A stretch of DNA of 11,323 bases from assembly GCA_039680225.1 (NCBI GenBank), contig JBDKTK010000186.1, positions 1-11,323 on the forward strand, read 5' to 3'. Position 1 is the first letter of the stretch. Each line of letters begins with the position of its first letter. Source of the stretch: JBDKTK01 sp039680225. Lineage in GTDB: Bacteria > Desulfobacterota > Syntrophia > Syntrophales > UBA4778. Positions 1 through 5,609 of the stretch are shown in pieces. The position numbers were made by a program, and so were the translations under genes. Below the pieces are notes generated by a model that was not told where the DNA came from, made no database searches, and was given only the letters and a program-made list of their open reading frames with translations.

Positions 1-24
1 ACCAAAGTAATGACCAAGCCCCTG

Positions 25-66
25 AAAAGGAAAAGGGGGCTAACCCAACTTCCGAGCTAACCCCCC
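25..66 (-). terminator. Possible terminator downstream of tRNA-Leu
   Basis: Reading the minus strand just past the CCA end of the tRNA, a G-run (61-66 on the plus strand) can pair with a C-run (35-39), helped by an inner GCT/AGC pairing across a bulge. Two T4 stretches follow (31-34 and 25-28). This is a plausible intrinsic terminator for the tRNA transcript. The stem is imperfect. The two similar segments, which share GCTAACCC, are direct rather than inverted repeats, so the fold is uncertain. Confidence 0.45.
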
Positions 67-76
67 GTTTTTCTTA

Positions 77-163
77 TGGTGCCGAAGCCGGGATTTGAAC
101 CCGGACAGGCGTACGCCCACTAGACCCTGAACCTAGCGCGTCTACCAATTCCGCCACTTCGGC
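77..163 (-). tRNA. tRNA-Leu, anticodon CAG, with encoded CCA
   Basis: The minus strand gives a full class II tRNA. The seven-base acceptor strand GCCGAAG (163-157) pairs with CTTCGGC (87-81), followed by discriminator A and an encoded CCA (79-77). The D-arm has the GGAATTGGTAGACGCG pattern typical of bacterial leucine tRNAs. The anticodon stem-loop is CTAGG-TTCAGGG-TCTAG, giving anticodon CAG, which reads CUG codons. The long variable arm (GGGC-GTAC-GCC) and the T-arm with GGTTCAAATCC are intact. The acceptor, anticodon, variable and T arms all pair well, so the gene looks functional. Confidence 0.97.
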
Positions 164-181
164 ACGCTTTTTGAGCAAATT

Positions 182-210
182 AATCTACGTGACCGCCACA
201 ACCTTGTCAA
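182..210 (-). promoter_or_regulatory. Sigma70-type promoter for tRNA-Leu
   Basis: On the minus strand there is a perfect -35 hexamer TTGACA (210-205), a 17-nt spacer and a -10-like TAGATT (187-182, two mismatches to TATAAT). Transcription would start near 175, a few bases before the mature tRNA 5' end at 163. Spacing and position fit a stable-RNA promoter. Confidence 0.65.
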
Positions 211-222
211 GAAAAAAGAGGC

Positions 223-250
223 TTGAAATTAGGGGGAGTAATGTTATGTT
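223..250 (+). promoter_or_regulatory. Candidate promoter for ribF
   Basis: A TTGAAA (223-228), a 16-nt spacer and TATGTT (245-250) lie 36 nt before the ribF start codon. This block abuts the divergent tRNA promoter. The match is only moderate and rests on hexamer likeness and spacing. Confidence 0.35.
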
Positions 251-286
251 ACGCTTTCGATTCAGGCACATGGAAGGTAATTTTTT

Positions 287-1237
287 ATGGAAGTAATAAG
301 GGATTTGAACCAGATCGGGCCGGGACCTCTTGGCGGGGGGGGGTGCGTCCTGACCATCGGGAATTTCGACGGGGAGCATATAGCCCACCAGAAGATCCTG
401 TCTCAGGTGGTCACCGAGGCCCGTGAGCGCGGCACCCGCAGCGTCGTGATGACATTTGAGCCCCACCCCCAGAAGTTTTTCCATCCCGAGAAGAGGCCTT
501 TTTACCTCATAACAACTCTGGATGAGAAACTGGAGCTCATGAACGGCCTGGGGGTCGACACTGTGGTCGTGATAAATTTCACTGCCGAGTTTGCCAGGCT
601 TACGGCCAGCGAATTTATCTGCAATGTTGTCTGGGGCAGGCTCAAACCGGGCAAAATCCTCATCGGCCATGACAATACGTTCGGCAGGGGAAAGGAAGGC
701 AAGCCCGCATACGTGAAACAGCTCGGGGAAAAGCTGGGGTTCGATGTCGAGATCATCGAAGCCGTATGCCTGGAAGGACTGGTCGTGAGCAGCACCGCGG
801 TGCGCAATGCCGTAGGCGAAGGCGATACGCGCGTGGCGGGAATGCTCCTGGGGAGGCCCTATTCCCTGGAGGGCAAGGTGGTCGAGGGCGTCAAGCGCGG
901 ACGGGAAATCGGGTTCCCCACCGCAAATATCGAGCCGCACAAAGAACTCCTGCCCGGCAGGGGCGTGTATGCCACGGTACTGGAAATAGACGGTTTTAAA
1001 TATGATTCCGTGACCAATATCGGCTTTAACCCGACCTTTACAGACGAGAAAACCCTCTCAATCGAGTCCCATGTTTTTGATCTGGACAGGGAAATTTACG
1101 GCAAGACAATCAGGATATTTTTCCTGGAGCGCCTCCGGGGCGAAAAGAAGTTTGCCGACGTCCGGGACCTGGTCGACCAGATCGGCAAAGATATCGCGAG
1201 GGCCCGGGGCATCCTGAAATTGTGTTCTTTAAAGTAA
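287..1237 (+). CDS. ribF: Bifunctional riboflavin kinase / FAD synthetase
   Basis: A 316-residue RibF, the usual length for the family. RibF phosphorylates riboflavin to FMN and then adenylylates FMN to FAD in the cytoplasm. The N-terminal nucleotidyltransferase half shows GNFDG (25-29), TFEPHP (56-61), the IGHDNTFG segment (126-133) and SSTAVR (168-173). The C-terminal kinase half shows GREIGFPTANI (205-215), NIGFNPTF (244-251) and a Glu at 260 in the position expected for the catalytic base. The ATG at 287 is preceded by GGAAGG about nine bases upstream. Two oddities are visible. The HxGH motif that normally follows GNFDG reads HIAH (31-34), and codons 17-19 are a run of nine G. The gene stands alone, divergent from tRNA-Leu and convergent with the CsgG-like gene. 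Confidence 0.96.
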   Translation: MEVIRDLNQIGPGPLGGGGCVLTIGNFDGEHIAHQKILSQVVTEARERGTRSVVMTFEPHPQKFFHPEKRPFYLITTLDEKLELMNGLGVDTVVVINFTAEFARLTASEFICNVVWGRLKPGKILIGHDNTFGRGKEGKPAYVKQLGEKLGFDVEIIEAVCLEGLVVSSTAVRNAVGEGDTRVAGMLLGRPYSLEGKVVEGVKRGREIGFPTANIEPHKELLPGRGVYATVLEIDGFKYDSVTNIGFNPTFTDEKTLSIESHVFDLDREIYGKTIRIFFLERLRGEKKFADVRDLVDQIGKDIARARGILKLCSLK

Positions 1238-1270
1238 ACTGAAGCGGACTGGAGACTGATCTCTTCCGGA

Positions 1271-1364
1271 ATCTCCCTCTCTCCTTTTTGGTGAGGGGCT
1301 GAAATAAATTATCCTTACCTGATCTCCCTCTCCCCTCCGTGGAAGAGGGCCGGGGTGAGGGGGA
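1271..1364. repeat. Two copies of a CT-rich/GA-rich palindromic repeat
   Basis: Two related segments lie between ribF and its terminator. Both begin ATCTCCCTCTC (1271-1281 and 1322-1332) and both end in GTGAGGGG (1291-1298 and 1355-1362). The second copy is longer, carries a GAGGG and CCGGGG middle, and folds back on itself through CCCTC/GAGGG pairing. The pattern resembles interspersed palindromic elements seen between genes in many Gram-negative genomes. Copy number elsewhere in this genome is unknown. Confidence 0.55.
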
Positions 1365-1374
1365 ATATAAAAAA

Positions 1375-1396
1375 GGGCGGCTCAGCCGCCCTTTTT
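1375..1396. terminator. Bidirectional intrinsic terminator between convergent genes
   Basis: A perfect 7-bp stem GGGCGGC/GCCGCCC (1375-1381 and 1385-1391) with a three-base TCA loop is flanked by A6 (1369-1374) on the left and T5 on the right. It can therefore terminate transcription in both directions. It lies four nucleotides after the stop codon of the minus-strand CsgG-like gene and about 140 nt after ribF, so it serves both convergent transcripts. Confidence 0.9.
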
Positions 1397-1399
1397 CGT

Positions 1400-2119
1400 T
1401 TATTCATCAAGTGTTATTGCTTTTTTGGTCTTCTCTTTCCTCTTTGTTTCCTTGGCCGCGTATTTCTTCAGGCAGTCCGAATCCGGGTTGGCCAGCGAGC
1501 ATTCCAGGTAATCCGATATTTCTATGATGCAGGCGCGGATGGCTTTCCCGGCGGGGGTCTTCTCGTATTTTCCGAGGTTCCCGTGGACTCCGAACAACCC
1601 GCCCGAGACCCGCATGCCGCCGCCCGACGAGTTCGCCTCGACGGTCCTGCTGTCGGCCACCTCGCCGGTCTCAGTATCGAGCACTTTCAAATCCACGGCT
1701 ATATATGCCTGCTCTTTTTTCCCGCCTATGCTGAAACCGAAGGCGGAAATGCCGGAATCGCTGCCCGATGTCTTTTCTTCAAAAGAAGAAACGGTCGCGG
1801 CGATCAGGTATTTCGCTACTTTTATCCTGCCGGGGCGCAGCCTTGTCTTCTCATCAACAAGACCGGACTCGCTCAGTTTCTGTTCGCTTATAACCTTGTC
1901 CAGTTCCTTCCTCTCGAGGACGGAAAAAGCCTTGGTGCTGGCCAGCTCGTTGATGAGCATGTCCTGGAGTTCCGTTCCCGCGGTACGCCCCCACCAGGAC
2001 GCGGTCGTATGGTTGGTAAAGCGCAGTACGCCGACCCTGGGCTTTTCCGCCGCATACGCGTCGACTGCGACGCCGGCGATCAATAAAGACAAAGCAACTA
2101 ACAGCACGAGCCTCTTCAT
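1400..2119 (-). CDS. CsgG-family secreted protein
   Basis: A 239-residue exported protein. Residues 1-23 form a signal peptide with a signal peptidase I type site (AYA before AE). Residues 27-160 show the CsgG/HfaB family pattern: a VGVLRF first strand, a helix with LQDMLINELA, FSVLERKELDKVISEQKL (66-82), SGLVDE, a YLIAATVSSFEE strand, and AVDLKVLDTETGEV (141-154). CsgG itself is an outer-membrane curli secretion pore carrying an N-terminal lipid. No lipobox cysteine is present here, so this is probably a periplasmic or membrane-associated relative and not a curli exporter. The C-terminus is lysine-rich (about 218-233). GGAGG lies seven bases before the ATG. No curli subunit genes are nearby. 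Family assignment is fairly firm; function is unknown. Confidence 0.82.
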   Translation of the reverse strand: MKRLVLLVALSLLIAGVAVDAYAAEKPRVGVLRFTNHTTASWWGRTAGTELQDMLINELASTKAFSVLERKELDKVISEQKLSESGLVDEKTRLRPGRIKVAKYLIAATVSSFEEKTSGSDSGISAFGFSIGGKKEQAYIAVDLKVLDTETGEVADSRTVEANSSGGGMRVSGGLFGVHGNLGKYEKTPAGKAIRACIIEISDYLECSLANPDSDCLKKYAAKETKRKEKTKKAITLDE

Positions 2120-2528
2120 AAATGCACCTCCGGTTGAATCATTGCTATATTGGTCTTTTCACGGCCGGTCATTCCCAAGCCGCTTTCAATTCTTTTTCAG
2201 ACGGGTATTATGTTACAGAGAGGTGCTTAACTAAACATAGTTGTTTGCTTATTGCAACAGCAAAGAGGAAAGAGCCCCGCGGGAAAGGGCATCTGTTTAA
2301 AAAGGAAGGGCGACCGCCGGCCGCTCTGAGTAAAATGGTCATTCCCGTCCGCGAAAGCGGGAATCCAGGCTTGTTATAAAACTGGACCCTGCCTGCGCAG
2401 GGTGATGAAAAAAGATCCATTGCTTGCTAAATTGACACGAACTGACTTCGGGCGGGCCTGAGATCCGCCCCTTGTATCTACGGACCTGTAATATCGGGAA
2501 TCACCCCGGATTGAATCAGTGGAGGATG
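2120..2528. other. Long non-coding gap between the two secreted-protein genes
   Basis: No convincing gene is seen in these 409 nt. Short open frames here lack recognisable protein features. The segment holds the leader of the CsgG-like gene at its left end, a compound palindromic repeat (2341-2402), and a GGGCGG/CCGCCC hairpin (2450-2455 with 2465-2470) downstream of the FlgT-like gene. That hairpin has no T-run on either side, so it is at best a weak or Rho-assisted end signal. I found no clear -35/-10 pair for the minus-strand CsgG-like gene. Confidence 0.6.
2341..2402. repeat. Compound palindromic repeat resembling dRS3-type elements
   Basis: Three adjacent hairpins are visible: ATTCCCG (2341-2347) with CGGGAAT (2358-2364); TCCAG (2364-2368) with CTGGA (2382-2386); and CCCTGC (2387-2392) with GCAGGG (2397-2402). 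The outer ATTCCC...GGGAAT pattern matches the arms of the neisserial dRS3 repeat, and similar compound elements occur between genes in many Gram-negative genomes. Only one copy is in this window, so its repetitive nature is inferred from likeness. Confidence 0.6.
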
Positions 2529-3668
2529 TTACTTCTCCAGTTCAAGCGCAATCGAGTATTGAGAGAAGTTCACGACTTTGTATTTGCCCTTCTGCTTGAT
2601 GCTGTTGGCGAGGTACAGGGTATTTTCCGGGTAGTTGACGATGAACCTGCCCATGGACTGCTCTTCAACCCCGGCCACCCAGACTATGTTCTGGAGGATA
2701 TTTTTGGTCTCCATGTTTGTGTCGAGATCGGATATCCCGGCCACGCTGACACTGACTTTTTTCATGCTGCCCTGAACGTATTTTGAGATCTTGTCAATCA
2801 GCGTGGGGGCGAAATTCTCGGCCACATCCCGCATGGCGTTGGCGACCGCGTCCTCGACAGTGTTGGCCAGGGCCCTGCCCTGTTCAACGCCGGAGGCCAG
2901 TATTTCGGTATTTCCCGTTTTGGAATTTTTCGCGACGATCCTGTAATTCAGCCTGACGGTGACGTTATTGAAAGGCATGGAAATCCCGTAGCCGATGTCC
3001 TGGCCTTTCCTGGTCGAAATCGTATAATCCACCTTGCCGATGATGAGCAGGTTCGAAAGCGATTTGTACAACATGCTCCTGAGGTTGGCGGTGTTGCCGG
3101 TTGCAACCGCCCTTTCGATAGTGGCGGCGTCCGCCATCTTCGTCGAGGCGATGTCGATCACCTGGTATCCCTGGTCGATGAGTTTGCCGATCAGGGTTTC
3201 GGAAAGGACATTATTTTCTTCGTATTCACCCCTGCCGCCGGTCTCCCGAGGTTTGCGGGCCGGGATGAAAACGGCGAGCTGGTTGTTGAGGGAGAGGGCC
3301 GAAACCGCCTTTTGCGCCTTGGCCGGCTCGACGCATGCTTTCACGTCCACGTGGAGAAGATCCTTCTCCGATTTTTGGTTCAGCACCTCATAGCTTCTGA
3401 CTACCCCGGTGGTTTCCGACTTGATCGCGTCATCGAAAAGGACGAAGTTCTGGACCATGCTCCCGGCCTTGACGGTCACGCCGACCACCTTCTCTATGGC
3501 GGACCATTTGGCCCTGGCGACCGCCTCCATTTTAGCCGATGGTATATCGCCGTTCACAATGGCCGCTTCCCCGTCCGTATTCACGCATTTCACGCCTTGA
3601 GCGAAGGCAAGCGGGGTGAGAGATGACAAGATAAACAGGGATATTGCAACAACGGTGAGTTTTCGCAT
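2529..3668 (-). CDS. Secreted protein with FlgT/LPP20-like N-terminal domain
   Basis: A 379-residue exported protein starting at the ATG at 3668, chosen because it begins directly with a good signal peptide (1-23, AFA before QG) and has GAGG eight bases upstream. An in-frame ATG at 3707 would bury the signal. Residues about 33-115 (GEAAIVNGDIPSAKMEAVARAKWSAI, then VVRSYEV and LLHVDVKACV) resemble the N-terminal domain shared by the flagellar assembly protein FlgT and LPP20-type proteins. Residues about 128-295 look like the nucleoside-hydrolase-like/CsgG-like fold of the FlgT middle region: NNQLAVFIP, a helix ending GKLIDQGYQVIDI, and a LLIIGKVDYTI strand. The C-terminal 75 residues form another small alpha/beta domain. 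The gene lies upstream of, and reads in the same direction as, the CsgG-like gene. No flagellar genes are in view, so a flagellar role is not implied. Domain calls are from pattern, not a profile search. Confidence 0.72.
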   Translation of the reverse strand: MRKLTVVAISLFILSSLTPLAFAQGVKCVNTDGEAAIVNGDIPSAKMEAVARAKWSAIEKVVGVTVKAGSMVQNFVLFDDAIKSETTGVVRSYEVLNQKSEKDLLHVDVKACVEPAKAQKAVSALSLNNQLAVFIPARKPRETGGRGEYEENNVLSETLIGKLIDQGYQVIDIASTKMADAATIERAVATGNTANLRSMLYKSLSNLLIIGKVDYTISTRKGQDIGYGISMPFNNVTVRLNYRIVAKNSKTGNTEILASGVEQGRALANTVEDAVANAMRDVAENFAPTLIDKISKYVQGSMKKVSVSVAGISDLDTNMETKNILQNIVWVAGVEEQSMGRFIVNYPENTLYLANSIKQKGKYKVVNFSQYSIALELEK

Positions 3669-3778
3669 AATCGACCTCGTCTCAGGTATGTTGGTTTGGG
3701 ATTTCATTATCAATTTTCCGCGGACATTTAAAGGTTTTATTTGAAACAGGGCCTTGCGGGCCGACCCACCCTCCGACC

Positions 3779-3803
3779 TCCCCCTGCCTCCTCCGGAGGG
3801 GGA
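3779..3803. repeat. Short palindromic repeat in the divergent gap
   Basis: TCCCCCT (3779-3785) pairs perfectly with AGGGGGA (3797-3803), and inside it CCTCCGGAGG (3790-3799) is itself a palindrome. The element lies between the FlgT-like gene and divergent nfi. It resembles the CT/GA-rich interspersed elements near ribF, though it is not the same sequence. It is not followed by a T-run in either direction, so it is not an obvious terminator. Confidence 0.45.
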
Positions 3804-3822
3804 CAAATTTATCTCCGTTCCG

Positions 3823-3852
3823 TTCGACTTAACAATTCTTATCTGGTATAAT
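3823..3852 (+). promoter_or_regulatory. Strong promoter for nfi, implying a leaderless mRNA
   Basis: A perfect -10 hexamer TATAAT (3847-3852) sits 18 nt after a TTCGAC -35-like box (3823-3828, two mismatches to TTGACA). With the usual 6-7 nt from the -10 to the start site, transcription would begin at or next to the A of the nfi ATG (3859), leaving no room for a Shine-Dalgarno sequence. Confidence 0.65.
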
Positions 3853-3858
3853 TTTCTT

Positions 3859-4554
3859 ATGAATATCAAACACCTGCACAATTGGGACGTCTGTTATGCC
3901 GATGCCGTGAGCCTCCAGTACGAACTCGCCGGCAGGATTGTCCTGGAAGACGAAAGACCCGCGAAGTTGAAGAAGATAGCCGGCGCGGACATCTCCTATT
4001 CAAAAAATGACGACCTGTTTTTTGCCGCGGTCGTGGTGCTTGACGCGGCAACCATGGAGGTTATCGAGGAGAGCAGCAGCATCGATCGCGTCTCTTTCCC
4101 CTATATCCCGGGCCTGCTGAGCTTCAGGGAGGCGCCGGTCCTGCTGAAGGCTTTCGAAAAGATCGGGAGCAAGCCGGATATCGTGATGTTCGACGGGCAG
4201 GGCATAGCCCACCCGAGGCGGATGGGGCTCGCCAGCCACATGGGATTGTTCCTCGACATCCCGGCCCTGGGCTGCGCCAAAAAGAAACTCGTGGGAGATT
4301 TTGCAGAACCGGGCATAAAGAAGGGGAGCTGGTCGGAGCTTGTGCATCGCGGCGAGAGGATCGGCGCCGCCCTGCGCACAAAAGACAAGGTCAAGCCCGT
4401 CTTCATTTCCCCCGGCCACAGGATCGGTTTTTCCCGCGCAATCGAGACGGCCCTCGCCTGCTGCAGGGGGTACAGGATACCCGAACCGACCAGGCAGGCG
4501 CACCTCCTGGTCAACCGGTTAAGGCTTCAGAATCAGGGGGATACCGGTCCCTGA
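3859..4554 (+). CDS. nfi: Endonuclease V (deoxyinosine 3' endonuclease)
   Basis: A 231-residue endonuclease V, close to the 223 residues of E. coli Nfi. The enzyme nicks DNA one phosphodiester 3' of deoxyinosine and other deaminated bases, starting alternative excision repair. Family landmarks are all present: AGAD with metal-binding D44, the PYIPGLLSFRE block (81-91) with E91, DGQGIAHPRR (112-121) with D112, GCAKKKL for lesion binding, and GHRIG plus YRIPEPTR near the end. Start choice: the ATG at 3859 matches the family N-terminus. An in-frame ATG at 3754 would add 35 residues translated from a repeat and the promoter. There is no Shine-Dalgarno, consistent with the promoter ending seven bases upstream. 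The stop codon (4552-4554) forms the first bases of an inverted repeat, so the last few residues appear to be repeat-derived. The gene stands alone between two minus-strand units. Confidence 0.95.
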   Translation: MNIKHLHNWDVCYADAVSLQYELAGRIVLEDERPAKLKKIAGADISYSKNDDLFFAAVVVLDAATMEVIEESSSIDRVSFPYIPGLLSFREAPVLLKAFEKIGSKPDIVMFDGQGIAHPRRMGLASHMGLFLDIPALGCAKKKLVGDFAEPGIKKGSWSELVHRGERIGAALRTKDKVKPVFISPGHRIGFSRAIETALACCRGYRIPEPTRQAHLLVNRLRLQNQGDTGP

Positions 4555-4610
4555 GCCTGTCGAAGCGGCCGCACCTTTGTCGCTCTTTTCGACAGGCTCA
4601 AGGAGCGACA
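4552..4610. repeat. Inverted repeat containing TGAGCCTGTCGAA
   Basis: A perfect 13-bp inverted repeat, TGAGCCTGTCGAA (4552-4564) with TTCGACAGGCTCA (4588-4600), interlocks with a second 8-bp pair TGTCGCTC (4578-4585) with GAGCGACA (4603-4610). Sequences with the core GAGCCTGTCGAA are familiar interspersed repeats in many proteobacterial-type genomes. It lies between the convergent ends of nfi and the DUF3047 gene and overlaps the nfi stop codon. The two interlocking pairings could form alternative hairpins, and a transcription-ending or mRNA-protecting role is possible. Confidence 0.65.
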
Positions 4611-4627
4611 GCCTTTCCCGTCAAAAT

Positions 4628-4650
4628 AAAAAAAGGCGAACAACCGGCCT
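4628..4650 (-). terminator. Possible intrinsic terminator at the end of the long minus-strand operon
   Basis: On the minus strand, 20 nt after the stop of the DUF3047 gene, AGGC (4650-4647) can pair with GCCT (4637-4634) and is followed by a run of seven T (4634-4628). The T-run is good but the stem is short, so confidence is limited. The larger inverted repeat just beyond may contribute to transcript ending. Confidence 0.4.
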
Positions 4651-4670
4651 GCGCACTTCAAATTTGTAAA

Positions 4671-5597
4671 TCAGCTTCTGGTAAAATAGACCTCGCCTAT
4701 ATAGCTCTCCGCATCGGTCCCGGTATGCTGAGAGTTTATATGGATCTGCAGGCCGTGCGTCAGTGGATCGGGCTCCCCATTTTTAATATCTTTGAACAAG
4801 TTCTTGTAATCCTGGTACACGTTGCGCTTCTCAACCTGCCATTCGCCGAGTTTATCGGATTTATTGCGCAGGACAAGGTACCGCAGCTTGTCGCCGCCGA
4901 TCTGCTTGCAGCGCCCGTAGTAGCCTCGCGGCGATTCATTGTCCCAGACGTAACCTATGACAGGAGAATTGAGGGCCGCCGGCCACCCTATTGCCGGGAA
5001 TGCAATATAAAGCTGAATGGCCTGGTCGTCCGTGCCGGCGCTCCTGACATCTCCGCCCGGCGGGACCCTGACGGCTTTCCAGCGCCAGTTCAGGTAAGGG
5101 TACTCGCGGATATTGACATGGGCCTCTTTTTTAATGCCGAACGAATTGTTTTTGCTGACCATGTGCAGGACGAGTTCATTTCCGTCCCGCTCCACGGAGA
5201 AATGATGAGACCCCTTTTTCAGGTCAATGGTCCAGCCGGCAGGGGGCCCGTTTTGCACCGTGCTGAAACGGGCGACCACGATCCGGTCCTGTGTTTCAGG
5301 GCCTGCGGCCTTTTTCGAAGCGGCCCTCTCCTGGCCGGCAGGTTTCGGGACAGCGGATGTTTCTTCAACTTCGCTCCCGGGCTGGGGAGCGCCGCTCTTC
5401 TTTACGGTTCTGCCGGCGCCTTTTGCGGGGTGGTCTGCAGCGCCGTCCTGTGTCTGGCCATTTGAAACGGGAGCGGCCCCGATCCGGTCAGGAGCTGAAT
5501 TGGAATTTGCGGGGGGCTGAGGGTCCGTGGTTTCCGCTTTCTGACAAGCTATTATACATGATGCAAGGGCACACAAAAAAACTAACCAAAATCTCAT
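4671..5597 (-). CDS. DUF3047-family predicted lipoprotein
   Basis: A 308-residue protein of unknown function. The N-terminus is a lipoprotein signal: a hydrophobic stretch followed by IIAC, with Cys18 as the probable lipidated residue. Residues about 19-104 are a low-complexity linker rich in Pro, Ala, Gly, Lys, Gln and Ser, unlikely to fold. Residues about 105-308 match DUF3047 by pattern: FSTVQNGPPAGWT, LVLHMVSKNNS, YPYLNWRWK (166-174), TDDQAIQLYIAF (189-200), and VIGYVWDN (213-220). The domain is widely found as a secreted or lipid-anchored protein without an assigned role. It follows pyrE by 12 nt and is probably the last gene of the operon. No good Shine-Dalgarno lies at normal spacing; a purine run at the end of pyrE is about 15 nt away, so translation may depend on coupling. 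What it contributes to the operon is unknown. Confidence 0.85.
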   Translation of the reverse strand: MRFWLVFLCALASCIIACQKAETTDPQPPANSNSAPDRIGAAPVSNGQTQDGAADHPAKGAGRTVKKSGAPQPGSEVEETSAVPKPAGQERAASKKAAGPETQDRIVVARFSTVQNGPPAGWTIDLKKGSHHFSVERDGNELVLHMVSKNNSFGIKKEAHVNIREYPYLNWRWKAVRVPPGGDVRSAGTDDQAIQLYIAFPAIGWPAALNSPVIGYVWDNESPRGYYGRCKQIGGDKLRYLVLRNKSDKLGEWQVEKRNVYQDYKNLFKDIKNGEPDPLTHGLQIHINSQHTGTDAESYIGEVYFTRS

Positions 5598-5609
5598 CGC
5601 GAAAAAATC

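Noticed and set aside
185..940. A 251-codon minus-strand open frame opposite ribF
   Set aside because: Antisense shadow; its composition is unstructured and ribF on the plus strand has all family motifs.
1355..2234. Plus-strand open frames opposite the CsgG-like gene
   Set aside because: They begin in or near the repeat and terminator and lack ribosome sites and family motifs. The minus strand has a signal peptide, a Shine-Dalgarno and CsgG-family blocks.
3754..3858. Longer N-terminus for endonuclease V
   Set aside because: The extra 35 codons would translate the palindromic repeat and the promoter and have no counterpart in the family.
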